A DNA stretch of 64,000 nt from assembly GCA_022842595.1 (NCBI GenBank), contig JALHPF010000010.1, positions 62,001-126,000 on the forward strand. Reading direction: 5' to 3'. Origin of the DNA: Rubrivivax sp. GTDB taxonomy: Bacteria; Pseudomonadota; Gammaproteobacteria; Burkholderiales; Burkholderiaceae_C. Under the pieces are notes generated by a model. The model had not been told where the DNA came from. It ran no database searches and saw nothing but the letters and a program-made list of their open reading frames with translations. The position numbers and the translations under genes were made by a program. Within the stretch, counting starts at the first letter, position 1. Each line of letters opens with the position of its first letter. Below are positions 37,013 through 45,405 of this stretch, piece after piece.

Positions 37013-37864
37013 ATGCGCAACTTCCTCGCACTTCTGCCTGTTCTGTCGTGGGCCCTGTTCACGGGCCTGTCCGCGCCCGCCCGGGCCGAAACGCCTGCGC
37101 CAGCGCCGACGCCACGCCAGCTGCCGTTGTGGGAACTGGGCATTGGCGGCGCCACCGGCTCGCAGCAGGCTTACCCCGGCGCGGCAGAACAGACCACACG
37201 CACGCTGGTGCTGCCGTACGCCATCTACCGCGGGCAGTTCCTGCGCAGCGACAGCGGCACCGTGGGCCTGCGCGCGCTGCGCACCCCGCGTTTCGAGTTC
37301 GACCTGGGGGTGGCCGGTTCACTGGGTTCGAGCTCGGCGCGCATCGAGGCACGGCGTGGCATGCCCGACCTGGGCACATTGATCGAAGCCGGACCGCGAC
37401 TGCGCTGGAACCTGTCGGGCGACGAAACCAGCGGTGGCTGGCGCATGGACCTCCCGCTGCGCGCCGTGTTCGACGTCAGCGATGGCTTCGCGCATCGCGG
37501 CGTGGCCTTCGAACCGCGCCTGACCTATGAAAGCCGGGTGAAGGGCTGGCGCTGGTCGACCAGCGGCGGTGCCATCGTCGGCAGCCGCAGGCTCACTGAC
37601 ACCTTCTACGGCGTCGCACCCCAGTACGCTACCGCCGACAGGCCGGCGTTCAAGGCCCGGGCCGGGCTCATTGCCTGGCGCTTGTCGGGCAGTCTGTCGC
37701 ACAGCGTCACGCCCGACCTGCGCACCTTTGCCACGCTGCGGCTGGACAGCGTGGCCGGTGCCAGCAATGCCGCCAGCCCGCTGGTGCGCGACCGCACGGG
37801 CTGGTCGGCAGGCATTGGGTTTGCGTGGACTCTGAAGAGATCGCAGCAACCGGCCTTCGACTGA
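37013..37864 (+). CDS. MipA/OmpV family outer-membrane protein
   Basis: A 283-residue protein with a signal peptide (cleavage near APARA-ETP) and a beta-barrel-type mature part. The segments QQAYPGAAEQ, VLPYAIYRGQFLRSD and the terminal GWSAGIGFAW are typical of MipA/OmpV barrels, which include a scaffold for murein hydrolases. It ends TLKRSQQPAFD, so the terminal aromatic residue is not at the very end. Confidence 0.82.
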   Translation: MRNFLALLPVLSWALFTGLSAPARAETPAPAPTPRQLPLWELGIGGATGSQQAYPGAAEQTTRTLVLPYAIYRGQFLRSDSGTVGLRALRTPRFEFDLGVAGSLGSSSARIEARRGMPDLGTLIEAGPRLRWNLSGDETSGGWRMDLPLRAVFDVSDGFAHRGVAFEPRLTYESRVKGWRWSTSGGAIVGSRRLTDTFYGVAPQYATADRPAFKARAGLIAWRLSGSLSHSVTPDLRTFATLRLDSVAGASNAASPLVRDRTGWSAGIGFAWTLKRSQQPAFD

Positions 37865-37900
37865 AGTCCCGCGAAGCCGTCACCTTCCGGCGGCCCCGGT

Positions 37901-38006
37901 GGCCTGAATCGTCTTCATGTTGGGCATGGGCGTGTTCTTCGTGCGCTACTTTATCCGTCACATGCGGGAGGACGCCGACAAGGCGGCTGCCGCGACCCGG
38001 GGTTGA
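37901..38006 (+). pseudogene. DUF3149-like small membrane protein, frameshifted remnant
   Basis: An open stretch from ATG at 37917 to 38006 encodes MLGMGVFFVRYFIRHMREDA plus nine residues, the C-terminal two-thirds of a DUF3149-type peptide. One codon row upstream the reading frame shifts: removing a single A near 37907 joins GLIVF to it. The usual N-terminal start is absent because the upstream frame runs into the MipA stop. It looks like a decayed gene, or a sequencing error plus a truncation. Confidence 0.45.
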
Positions 38007-38033
38007 CGACGCAGCCTTCTCGGAGGAATCCCC

Positions 38034-38385
38034 ATGCCACTGGCAACCGACACCTATCGCGCATTGAGGCAAGCCGTCTCGACCGAGTTGGCCAGCCTCG
38101 GAACCAGCACGCCCGACGTGATGAAAGCGTTGGGCGATCTCGGCCGTGCCGCAACGGCCGAAGGCGCGCTCGACGAGAAGACCAAGGAGCTGAGCGTGGC
38201 GGTGCGCTGCGACCCGTGCGTCGGTTCTCACACCCAGAGGCGCTGGCCAAGCTGGGCGCCACGCGCCAGGGAAGTCGACGAGACCCTCGGTGTGGCCATC
38301 TACAGGGGTGGAGGGCCCGTCCCTGATGGACGCCGCCAGCGCCACGAAGGCCTTCGACGAGTTCGCCGGCACAGCCAAGGGCTGA
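38034..38385 (+). pseudogene. Carboxymuconolactone decarboxylase (AhpD-like) family gene with three frameshifts
   Basis: The first 67 codons read as a normal family member (MPLATDTYRALRQAV, GALDEKTKELSVAVRC) with the CxxC redox pair in RCDPCVGSHTQ. Frame changes near 38237, 38270 and 38317 are needed to continue through EALAKLGATRQ, EVDETLGVAIYRGGGP and SLMDAASATKAFDEFAG to the stop at 38383. A family member normally has a few more residues between KEL and VAVRC, so there is also a small deletion. GGAGG lies upstream of the ATG. Read straight through, the frame would end at 38468 with an unrelated tail. Confidence 0.75.
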
Positions 38386-38409
38386 ACGGCGTCGCTTCGC
38401 CCGCCGATG

Positions 38410-39756
38410 TCAGGCGGGTGGCTCCTGCTCGATGTCGCGCAACTTCCGGTACAGCGAACGCTCGCTGATGCCGAGCTTGCGCGCCAACTCGGCGCGACTG
38501 CCGCGGTGGCTCTTGAGCTGCGCCTGCAAGGCAGCTCGTTCCACGCTGCGCAGCGAAGCATTTTCTGCTGGCGCGGGTACTGCATCAGCCGGTTCCGCGG
38601 CAAGGGCACGAGTTGCGTTCGACGGCATGTCGGTGCCCAGCGCGCGCTCGACATGCAGGGGTTCGATCGTGGCCCCGTCCGTCAGCAGCGATGCACGCTC
38701 CAGCACGTTGCGCAATTCGCGCACGTTGCCGGGAAAGGGGTGGCGCGCCAGCAGGGCCAGCGCCCCGGCGGACAGCGCCAGCCGGCGCTGCGGTGCCACC
38801 CGCGCCAGCAGGGCCACAGCCAGCAAGGGGATGTCTTCCACGCGGTCGCGCAACGCCGGTAGGGCGATCGGGAAGGTGCTGAGGCGGTAGTACAGGTCTT
38901 CGCGGAACCGCCCGTCGGCCACCATACCCTTCAGGTCGCGGTGCGTCGCTGCCACCACGCGCACATCGGTTCGTCGCAGCTCGGTGCTGCCCACCCGGCG
39001 GTAAGTCCCGCTCTCCAGCAGGCGCAGCAGTTTGACCTGCATCGGCAATGGGATGTCGCCGACTTCGTCCAGGAACAGGGTGCCGCCGCTGGCAGATTCC
39101 ACCAGGCCCGGCTTGCTTGCATTCGCACCGGTAAAGGCCCCGCGTTCGTGGCCGAAGAGTTCGCTCTCGAACAGCGTCTCCGTCAAGCTGGCGCAGTCCA
39201 CCACGACCAGCGGATTGGCCGCACGCGGGCTGGCCTCGTGCACGGCCTGCGCCACCAGTTCCTTGCCTGTGCCGGACTCACCCAACAGCAGCACGCTGGC
39301 CTGCGAAGGCCCGACGCGCGACACCAGCTCCAGCATGCGCTGGAATGCGGGCGAACGCCCGATCAGGCCCTGCGCGGCGGGCTGCCCCTGCGCCACCCGC
39401 AAGGGCTCCATCTTCTCGATGAAGTAGGCCTGCTCGCCATGGGCATCGCGCAGCGGCACCAGTTCGATGTTGACGTAGGACTCACCTTGCGGCGTGTAGT
39501 GCAGGTGGAGCACGCGCTCGCGCTGGCCCGACTCGCGCGATCGTGCCAGCGGGCAGCTTTCGCCGGCCTGGTCGCATGGCACGCTGAAGTGGTGCGACAC
39601 CTCGTAGCAGGTGCGGCCGACCACCGAGGCCTGCGGGCTGAACTGCCGCCGGTAGGCGGCGTTGGCCGCCAGGATCCGGTACTGGCGATCGAACAGGATG
39701 TGCGGCTCGGGCAGTCCTTCGAGATAGGACACGAGTTCGGGCAGGACGGTGGCCAT
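38410..39756 (-). CDS. fisR: FisR-type sigma-54 activator, sulfane-sulfur sensor
   Basis: A 448-residue activator with an N-terminal PAS-like sensor domain, an AAA+ domain (Walker A GESGTGKE, sigma-54 loop GAFTGA) and a C-terminal Fis helix-turn-helix (GSRAELARKLGISERSLYRK). The sensor has three cysteines, Cys50, Cys61 and Cys68, with spacing 11 and 7, the same as the three sensing cysteines I recall for FisR of Cupriavidus. FisR detects polysulfide and turns on sulfide oxidation genes through sigma-54. The surrounding SQR, DsrE and rhodanese genes support this. A sigma-54-like promoter with a distant inverted repeat lies upstream of cydA. Confidence 0.85.
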   Translation of the reverse strand: MATVLPELVSYLEGLPEPHILFDRQYRILAANAAYRRQFSPQASVVGRTCYEVSHHFSVPCDQAGESCPLARSRESGQRERVLHLHYTPQGESYVNIELVPLRDAHGEQAYFIEKMEPLRVAQGQPAAQGLIGRSPAFQRMLELVSRVGPSQASVLLLGESGTGKELVAQAVHEASPRAANPLVVVDCASLTETLFESELFGHERGAFTGANASKPGLVESASGGTLFLDEVGDIPLPMQVKLLRLLESGTYRRVGSTELRRTDVRVVAATHRDLKGMVADGRFREDLYYRLSTFPIALPALRDRVEDIPLLAVALLARVAPQRRLALSAGALALLARHPFPGNVRELRNVLERASLLTDGATIEPLHVERALGTDMPSNATRALAAEPADAVPAPAENASLRSVERAALQAQLKSHRGSRAELARKLGISERSLYRKLRDIEQEPPA

Positions 39757-39788
39757 GCTTCAGCTGCCCGACAACGCTGGCCGATGCA

Positions 39789-40529
39789 TCACGCCGCGCC
39801 TTCGGCCAGCAGCGCGGCGCGCAAGGCGACGCGGTCGAGCACTGCGCTGCGCCCTGGCGTCAGGGTGAGCACCCCCTCGCGGCGCAAGGCGCTGACCAGG
39901 CGGCTGGCCGTCTCGACCGTCATGTCCAGCATCGCCCCGATCTCGTCACGCCGGGGCAACCAGATGGCATCGTCGGCCCCCGCGTGCTGCGCAAGCCGTT
40001 CCAGCAGGTGCAGAAGCCTTCGGCGTGCCGGTCCGGTGGACAGGTCGGACACCCAGGATTCGGCGGCGTCCAGCGCCTTCTGCCAACGCAGCATCAGCTC
40101 GCGCGGCAGCGCGTCGCGACCCTGTGCCAGCTGATCGACCAGCACGCGCGGTATCCGGCACAGATGCACCTCCGTGCACGCCACGGCGTCGTCGGTGTAG
40201 GGACGGTTCAGCAGGGCCTCCTGCCCGATGAGGTCGCCCCGTCCCGCGATACGCACGATGCGGCGATCGCCATGCTGGCTGCTGCGTTCGAAGCGCACCA
40301 GACCCTCGCGGATCGTGAAGACGGCCAACCCGGCCGAGCCGCGGTCATAGACCGTCGCGTCCGGCGCCAGAGTCATGGAGGCGATCTGCGTGTGGATGCG
40401 GTCCAGACCCACATCGTCCAACACACCGAAAAGTGCCGTGCTGCGCACTTCGCAGGCCGCGCAGGCCAGCGCCTGTGGATGAGCGCCGGCTTGGCGATAG
40501 ATCGGAATCGTCTGTACTCGTGCGTCCAT
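39789..40529 (-). CDS. Crp/Fnr family transcriptional regulator (FNR-like)
   Basis: A 246-residue regulator with a cyclic-nucleotide-type beta-roll and a C-terminal helix-turn-helix. The recognition helix has E-x-x-S-R (VETASRLVS), as in FNR, which binds TTGAT-N4-ATCAA. FNR uses four cysteines for its oxygen-sensitive cluster. Here Cys23 and Cys26 (CAAC) and one central cysteine (DAVACTE) are present, but the position of the third N-terminal cysteine is Ala32. It may hold a different cluster or respond to another signal. ATG at 40529 is preferred; a GTG at 40565 would overlap the rhodanese gene. Confidence 0.85.
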   Translation of the reverse strand: MDARVQTIPIYRQAGAHPQALACAACEVRSTALFGVLDDVGLDRIHTQIASMTLAPDATVYDRGSAGLAVFTIREGLVRFERSSQHGDRRIVRIAGRGDLIGQEALLNRPYTDDAVACTEVHLCRIPRVLVDQLAQGRDALPRELMLRWQKALDAAESWVSDLSTGPARRRLLHLLERLAQHAGADDAIWLPRRDEIGAMLDMTVETASRLVSALRREGVLTLTPGRSAVLDRVALRAALLAEGAA

Positions 40530-40557
40530 GAAGCCTGGCCTCGGTTCGGGGATTGAC

Positions 40558-41052
40558 TCAGGCACCCGGACTGGCAGGGGGTTTCACCATCGGCCACCCG
40601 CGCCGGGCCCATTCGCTCATGCCGCCGTTCACGTAGCGCACGTGACCATAGCCCCGTTCGCGCAGCGCCCGCAAAGTCACGCTCGATCGGTTCTGCGTAT
40701 TGCAGATCAAGAGGACCGGCTGGTCGGGGTGGGTGGGAATTTCGTGGAGCCGCCGGTTCAACTGCCGCATCGGCAGCAGCCGTGCGCCCGCTGCCACGCC
40801 GGTGGCATGTTCCTCGGGCTCCCGGATGTCGATCAAAACGGCGCGGCCGGCCTCGTGGTCGGCCCGCGCAGCCTCCAGGCTCACGGCGCCGGTGGACGCC
40901 TCGGTCTCGCCACAAGCCGCCATGACCGACGCAAGGGTCGGTGCCATGGCCACCATCGCCGCCAGCCGAAGCCACTCGCGGCGGCGGCGGTCCATCCCCG
41001 GGCGAGCCGGGCGAGGCAAGGCAATCTTGTTCTGCATCTGGGCGCTGTTCAT
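40558..41052 (-). CDS. Rhodanese-like lipoprotein
   Basis: A 164-residue protein with a rhodanese domain (about 56-158). The catalytic Cys117 lies in LICNTQNRSS, and the CDC25-like DIREPEE motif is present. The N-terminus carries RRRREWLRLAA, a twin-arginine-type motif, and a lipobox-like VMAAC (Cys47), suggesting a membrane-anchored periplasmic enzyme. Rhodaneses move sulfane sulfur from thiosulfate or persulfide to a thiophilic acceptor. It is upstream of and nearly overlaps the FNR-like gene and faces the cydAB operon. Confidence 0.82.
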   Translation of the reverse strand: MNSAQMQNKIALPRPARPGMDRRRREWLRLAAMVAMAPTLASVMAACGETEASTGAVSLEAARADHEAGRAVLIDIREPEEHATGVAAGARLLPMRQLNRRLHEIPTHPDQPVLLICNTQNRSSVTLRALRERGYGHVRYVNGGMSEWARRGWPMVKPPASPGA

Positions 41053-41117
41053 GTCTGTGAAGAGAAGCCGGCTCACCGGGGTGGTCGGTCAAGGAAGATC
41101 CGCGTCCATAAGCGCGT

Positions 41118-41145
41118 CTGCATATCAGCACAGCCGCATATGCAG
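41118..41145. promoter_or_regulatory. Inverted repeat, candidate FisR enhancer site
   Basis: CTGCATAT and ATATGCAG form perfect 8-bp arms with a 12-nt spacer, giving 20 bp (two helical turns) between arm centres. The site lies about 180 bp upstream of the sigma-54-like promoter at 41308, the distance usual for enhancers of NtrC-type activators. FisR, encoded nearby, is the likely binder. Confidence 0.5.
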
Positions 41146-41307
41146 CATTACTTATGCATAGCGCGCCTCGTTCGCCACCCGGCCTCGCTGCCATTTTGGC
41201 AGCTTGCCGCCAATCTGACATGGAAGCCCTGCCCACCGGCTGGCAGGGTTGATCCCGCAGGAAGCGTAAGCCGTTGATTCCAAAGAGGTTTCTGTCTGGC
41301 AAGGAAG

Positions 41308-41323
41308 TGGCACGCGTCTTGAT
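41308..41323 (+). promoter_or_regulatory. Sigma-54-like promoter of the cydAB operon
   Basis: TGGCACGCGTCTTGAT has a perfect -24 box (TGGCACG) and four of five -12 positions at correct spacing. The C of the -12 GC is replaced by A, which would weaken it. Transcription would begin about 28 nt before the cydA ATG. An overlapping weaker match starts at 41297 and does keep GG-N10-GC. Confidence 0.4.
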
Positions 41324-41361
41324 AAGTATTGACTGATAGACGCACCCGGAAGGATCCCCCG

Positions 41362-42789
41362 ATGTTCGAACTGCCCGACGCCCTGCTGCTGGCACGCATC
41401 CAGTTCGCGTTCACCGTCAGCTTCCACTTCCTGTTCCCCGCCATCACGATCGGCCTGGCCAGCTACCTGGCGGTGCTGGAAGGTCTGTGGCTGAAGACCG
41501 GCCGCGAGGACTACATGAACCTGTTCCGCTACTGGATCAAGATCTTCGCGCTGGTGTTCGCGATGGGCGTGGTGTCGGGCATCGTCATGTCGTACCAATT
41601 CGGCACCAACTGGGCCGTGTTCTCCGACAAGGCCGGCCCGATCATCGGCCCGCTGATGGCCTACGAGGTGCTGACCGCCTTCTTCCTCGAGGCCGGCTTC
41701 CTGGGCGTGATGCTGTTCGGCATGAACCGCGTGGGCAAGAAGCTGCACTTCACCGCCACGCTCATGGTGGCGCTCGGCACCTTCGTCTCGGCGTTCTGGA
41801 TCCTGTCGGTCAACAGCTGGATGCAGACGCCCGCGGGCTTCGCGATGAACGCCAACGGGCAGTACATCTCGGCCGGCAGCTGGCTGGCCATCATCTTCAA
41901 CCCGAGCTTTCCTTACCGGCTGGTGCACACCTTGTCGGCGGCTTACCTGACCACCGCCTTCCTGGTGGGCGGTGTCGGGGCCTGGCACCTGCTGAAGGAC
42001 AAGACCAACCCGCGTGCCCGCCTGATGTTCTCGATGGCGATGTGGATGGCCACCATCGTCGCACCCTTGCAGATCGTGCTCGGAGACCTGCATGGCTTGA
42101 ACACGCTGGAGCACCAGCCCGTCAAGGTGATGGCCATGGAAGGCCACTACCAGAGCCACCCCGAGGGCGCGCCGCTGATCCTGTTCGGCATCCCGAACAG
42201 TGCCGAAAACCGCATCGACTACGCCATCGAGATTCCGAAGGCCTCGTCGCTGATCCTGAAGCACGACCTCGATGCCCCGATGGTCGGGCTGGATACCGTG
42301 CCTGCCGCTGACCGCCCGCCGGTGGGTACCGTGTTCTGGGCCTTCCGCATCATGGTCGGTCTGGGTTTCCTGATGGCCGGCCTGGGGTTGCTGAGCCTGC
42401 TGGCCCGGGCGCGCGGCCAGCTCTACGAGAGCAAGGCTCTCCACCGTTTCGCGCTGCTGATGGCGCCCTCAGGCCTGGTGGCGGTGCTGGCCGGCTGGAT
42501 CACCACCGAAGTCGGCCGGCAGCCGTGGACGATCCAGGGTCTGCTGCGCACCGCCGAATCGGCCTCGCCGCTGGCCGCCCCCGCTGTCGCCGTATCGCTC
42601 GTGGCCTTCGTGATCGTGTACTTCGCGGTGTTCGGCACGGGCGTGCTCTACATCCTGAAGCTGATGGCCAAGCCGCCGGTGGTGCATGAATCGGCACCGC
42701 CCAACATCCCGGTTCGCAGCGCCGGCACCACGCCCGCAGTGGCCTTGCGGCCCGACGCACTGGCCACCGATCTGGGAGCCGCGCCATGA
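41362..42789 (+). CDS. cydA: Cytochrome bd-type quinol oxidase subunit I, cyanide-insensitive (CIO) type
   Basis: A 475-residue inner-membrane protein with about nine helices. The haem-ligand His regions FTVSFHFLFP (near residue 22) and RLVHTLSAAYL are present, as is the conserved GRQPW motif of quinol oxidases. The hydrophilic Q-loop is short, as in the CIO subgroup. It oxidises quinol and reduces oxygen to water without pumping protons. Because it resists cyanide and sulfide it suits a sulfide-oxidising cell. AAGGA lies 9 nt before the ATG. The stop overlaps cydB by 4 nt. Confidence 0.93.
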   Translation: MFELPDALLLARIQFAFTVSFHFLFPAITIGLASYLAVLEGLWLKTGREDYMNLFRYWIKIFALVFAMGVVSGIVMSYQFGTNWAVFSDKAGPIIGPLMAYEVLTAFFLEAGFLGVMLFGMNRVGKKLHFTATLMVALGTFVSAFWILSVNSWMQTPAGFAMNANGQYISAGSWLAIIFNPSFPYRLVHTLSAAYLTTAFLVGGVGAWHLLKDKTNPRARLMFSMAMWMATIVAPLQIVLGDLHGLNTLEHQPVKVMAMEGHYQSHPEGAPLILFGIPNSAENRIDYAIEIPKASSLILKHDLDAPMVGLDTVPAADRPPVGTVFWAFRIMVGLGFLMAGLGLLSLLARARGQLYESKALHRFALLMAPSGLVAVLAGWITTEVGRQPWTIQGLLRTAESASPLAAPAVAVSLVAFVIVYFAVFGTGVLYILKLMAKPPVVHESAPPNIPVRSAGTTPAVALRPDALATDLGAAP

Positions 42790-43802
42790 ACATCGACCTG
42801 ACCGCCGACCTCACCGTGATCTGGGCGCTGATCATCGTCGTCGCCGTGTTCGTCTATGTCGTGCTGGACGGTTTCGACCTGGGCATCGGCATCCTCTTCC
42901 GCACGTTCGCGGTGGGCCACGACCGTGACACCGCGATGAACAGCATCGCGCCGGTGTGGGACGGCAACGAGACCTGGCTGGTGCTGGGCGGCGGTGGGTT
43001 GCTGGCGGCGTTTCCGCTGGCTTATGGGCTGATCTTCTCGGCGCTGTATGCACCCATCATCGCGATGCTGCTGGCCCTGGTGTTCCGCGGCGTGGCCTTC
43101 GAATTCCGCTGGCGCGACCCCGCACACCGCGGCTTCTGGGACCTGGCCTTCACGGGTGGTTCGCTGCTGGCCGCCTTGTCGCAAGGCGTGGTGCTGGGCG
43201 CGCTGCTGCAGGGCGTGGCCATCAGCGACCGCGCCTACGCCGGCGGCTGGTGGGACTGGCTGACGCCGTTTTCGCTGATCACCGGCGTCAGCGTGGCAAT
43301 TGCGTATGCACTGTTAGGTGCCACCTGGCTGGTGATGAAGGCAGAAGGCGCGCTGCAGCAACAGGCGCGGACGATGGCCGGCTGGCTGGGCGCAGCGACG
43401 CTGGCCGCCATCGTGGCGGTGAGCCTGGCCACGCTGTTCCTCAGCGCCGACTACTTCTCGAACTGGCTGCACTGGCCGAATCTGTTGTGGGTGGCGCCGG
43501 TGCCTGTGCTGGTGGCGATATCCAGCGTGGCCTTTTGGCGCAGCCTGAAAGCGCGCCAAGAGCTGGCGCCCTTCCTGTTGACGCTGGGCGTCTTCCTGTT
43601 GTGCTTCGTGGGCCTGGGCATCAGCGTCTTTCCCTACGTCATCCCCGGTGCCGTGACCATCTGGGCCGCCGCGACGGACCACAGCAGCCAGGTCTTCATG
43701 CTCTGGGGAACCGGCCTCGTGCTGCCGATGATCCTGGGCTACACCGCCTGGTCGTACTGGGTCTTTCGCGGCAAGGTGCAGGCCGATGGGTACCACGCAT
43801 GA
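42786..43802 (+). CDS. cydB: Cytochrome bd-type quinol oxidase subunit II
   Basis: A 338-residue membrane protein of the CydB family. It begins near [20 protein letters not shown], then [20 protein letters not shown], both conserved, and has eight or nine membrane helices. It is the partner of the subunit encoded at 41362 and overlaps both neighbours (ATGA at each side). Confidence 0.93.
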   Translation: MNIDLTADLTVIWALIIVVAVFVYVVLDGFDLGIGILFRTFAVGHDRDTAMNSIAPVWDGNETWLVLGGGGLLAAFPLAYGLIFSALYAPIIAMLLALVFRGVAFEFRWRDPAHRGFWDLAFTGGSLLAALSQGVVLGALLQGVAISDRAYAGGWWDWLTPFSLITGVSVAIAYALLGATWLVMKAEGALQQQARTMAGWLGAATLAAIVAVSLATLFLSADYFSNWLHWPNLLWVAPVPVLVAISSVAFWRSLKARQELAPFLLTLGVFLLCFVGLGISVFPYVIPGAVTIWAAATDHSSQVFMLWGTGLVLPMILGYTAWSYWVFRGKVQADGYHA

Positions 43803-43972
43803 AGCGGCGCCTGATCTCTGCCTGTCGCTGGCCAGCCATGGTGCCACCGCCCGCCGATGCGCCCTTGCCACCGCTGTGGCAGCGGCTGCTGTGGATGGCC
43901 GCCATCTGGGCGGCCAGCATCGGTGTGCTGCTGGTCGTGGCCCTACTGCTGCGCATGACGCTGCGCCAATGA
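43799..43972 (+). CDS. DUF2474 family small membrane protein (CIO accessory)
   Basis: A 57-residue protein with a basic N-terminus ([11 protein letters not shown]) and a single membrane helix ([20 protein letters not shown]). Small DUF2474 peptides commonly follow cydAB of the CIO type and may help assembly, like CydX for bd-I. Its start overlaps the cydB stop (ATGA), so it is translationally coupled. Confidence 0.8.
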   Translation: MKRRLISACRWPAMVPPPADAPLPPLWQRLLWMAAIWAASIGVLLVVALLLRMTLRQ

Positions 43973-44051
43973 AGCACGCATCCGCTCGACATCCGATCGA
44001 TCTTCGTCATTCCGCGTTTCAGAAGACGCGACCACCGGCAAGGAGCCGAAC

Positions 44052-44666
44052 ATGAACGCCATCCCCATCGCCTGCAGCAACGTCGTCGCCGACGATCCTG
44101 AGCGCCGCGTCTGGCTGCTGGCGACGGCCGCAGCCGGCGGTTCTGCAGTCGTCGCCACCGCCATTCCCTTCATCTCGACCTTTGCGCCCAGCGAGCGCGC
44201 CAAGGCTGCCGGTGGCCCGGTCGAGGTCGACATTGCCGACATTCCCCCCGGCGGCCTCAAGATCGTGGAATGGCGTGGCAAGCCCGTCTGGGTGGTGCGC
44301 CGCACGCCGGAGATGCTGGCGGCGCTGCAAGGCCACGACAGCGAGCTCGTGGACCCGCTGTCGGCCAAAGAGCAACAGCCGGCCTATGCGAAGAACGCAG
44401 CGCGGGCCATCAAGCCCGAGGTCTTCGTCGCCATCGGCATCTGCACCCACCTGGGCTGCTCGCCCAGCGACGCGCCCAAGGGTGGCAACAACCCGAGCCT
44501 GCCCGCCGACTGGCCAGGCGGCTTCTTCTGCCCCTGCCACGGCTCCACCTTCGACGGTGCAGGCCGGGTGTTCAAGAACAAGCCGGCACCAACCAACCTG
44601 GAGATTCCGCCTCACCGCTACGCAGGCGAGACGCGGATCCTCATCGGCGACGATGCCGCCGCGTGA
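44052..44666 (+). CDS. Rieske iron-sulfur protein (ubiquinol-cytochrome c reductase subunit type)
   Basis: A 204-residue protein with a Tat-like N-terminal anchor (ERRVWLLATAAAGGSAVVAT) and a C-terminal Rieske domain. Cluster motifs are CTHLGC (131-136) and CPCHGS (160-165), which supply two Cys and two His ligands plus the disulfide pair. In the bc1 complex this subunit takes electrons from quinol to cytochrome c1. No cytochrome b or c1 gene is adjacent, so this is a stand-alone copy within the sulfide operon. AAGGAG precedes the ATG. Confidence 0.9.
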   Translation: MNAIPIACSNVVADDPERRVWLLATAAAGGSAVVATAIPFISTFAPSERAKAAGGPVEVDIADIPPGGLKIVEWRGKPVWVVRRTPEMLAALQGHDSELVDPLSAKEQQPAYAKNAARAIKPEVFVAIGICTHLGCSPSDAPKGGNNPSLPADWPGGFFCPCHGSTFDGAGRVFKNKPAPTNLEIPPHRYAGETRILIGDDAAA

Positions 44667-44688
44667 AGACCAGCGAGAGGGCAGCGCG

Positions 44689-45405
44689 ATGTACTTTCGA
44701 CTCCTGCACGACGAAAGCAGCGGCGCGGTGAGTTATCTGCTCGCCGATCTGGACGCCGGTGAGGCCGTCCTGGTCGACCCGCGTGGCGCAGATGTCCCTG
44801 TGCTCAATGCCATGCTGGACGAACACCAGCTTCGCTTGAGATGGTTGCTGCGCACCCACGAGCACGATGCCCTGTTGACCGGCGAGGCCGCAGCGCTCGA
44901 TGCGCTGGGTGCCCCCCGCATCCAGCACCACCTTCCCGCGTCGCAACCGCAAGGCAACCCGGGCGCCGAACCCTCGCACGCCTTCCTCACGTTCGGCAAC
45001 GAACATGTCCAGGTGGTGCGCACCCCCGGCCACACCGCCGGTTGCCTGAGCTACCTGTGGCGTGACCGCCTGTTCTGCGGCGGCCTGCTGGCCGTGGATG
45101 CCTGCCCTTTCCAGCCGCGCCCGGCACTGCCCGAGGCCCTGTGGGACAGCGTCGTCAACGACGTCTTCAAGCGCCCCGCCGAAACCCTGCTGTTCACGGG
45201 CCACGCCACCCAGTCGCGCGCGGTCTCCAACGTGCTCGAGCAGCGGCGCTGGCACCCCTGGTTCGGCGGTGCCACGCGCGACGAATTCCTCGCCCGGGTC
45301 CGCACCCTGCCGCCAGCGGCAACGGCTTCGAGCACTACGGCCTCCACACCCCCGCCCCGACACGAGCACACCGACGATGACCGCCTCCTACGCACTCACC
45401 ATTGA
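44689..45405 (+). CDS. Metallo-beta-lactamase fold protein resembling persulfide dioxygenase but lacking metal ligands
   Basis: A 238-residue MBL-fold protein whose overall pattern follows ETHE1/persulfide dioxygenase: LVDPRGADV at the start, then THEHDALLTG where the family has THxHADHxTG, then TPGHTAGCLSYL and a late FTGHA. His57, His59, His115 and His172 are kept. The Asp-His pair of HxHxDH is replaced by Ala-Leu, and the metal Asp of the family GDALL is Gly (GGLLAVD). It may be inactive, or bind metal differently. The C-terminus is a low-complexity tail overlapping the next small frame. GAGAGG lies 8 nt before the start. Confidence 0.75.
   Translation: MYFRLLHDESSGAVSYLLADLDAGEAVLVDPRGADVPVLNAMLDEHQLRLRWLLRTHEHDALLTGEAAALDALGAPRIQHHLPASQPQGNPGAEPSHAFLTFGNEHVQVVRTPGHTAGCLSYLWRDRLFCGGLLAVDACPFQPRPALPEALWDSVVNDVFKRPAETLLFTGHATQSRAVSNVLEQRRWHPWFGGATRDEFLARVRTLPPAATASSTTASTPPPRHEHTDDDRLLRTHH

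Larger units (their letters stand above)
41053..41361. other. Divergent control region between rhodanese and cydA
   Basis: This 309-nt gap holds an 8-bp inverted repeat at 41118-41145, a second palindrome TATGCATA at 41153-41160 and a sigma-54-like promoter at 41308. An imperfect FNR-type site (TTGAT-AAGT-ATTGA, 41319-41332) overlaps its -12 element. No coding sequence is apparent. Confidence 0.6.

Noticed and set aside
41319..41332. FNR site TTGAT-AAGT-ATTGA
   Set aside because: Only the left half-site is perfect and its position relative to the cydA start would not suit activation; kept only as a note in the control region.
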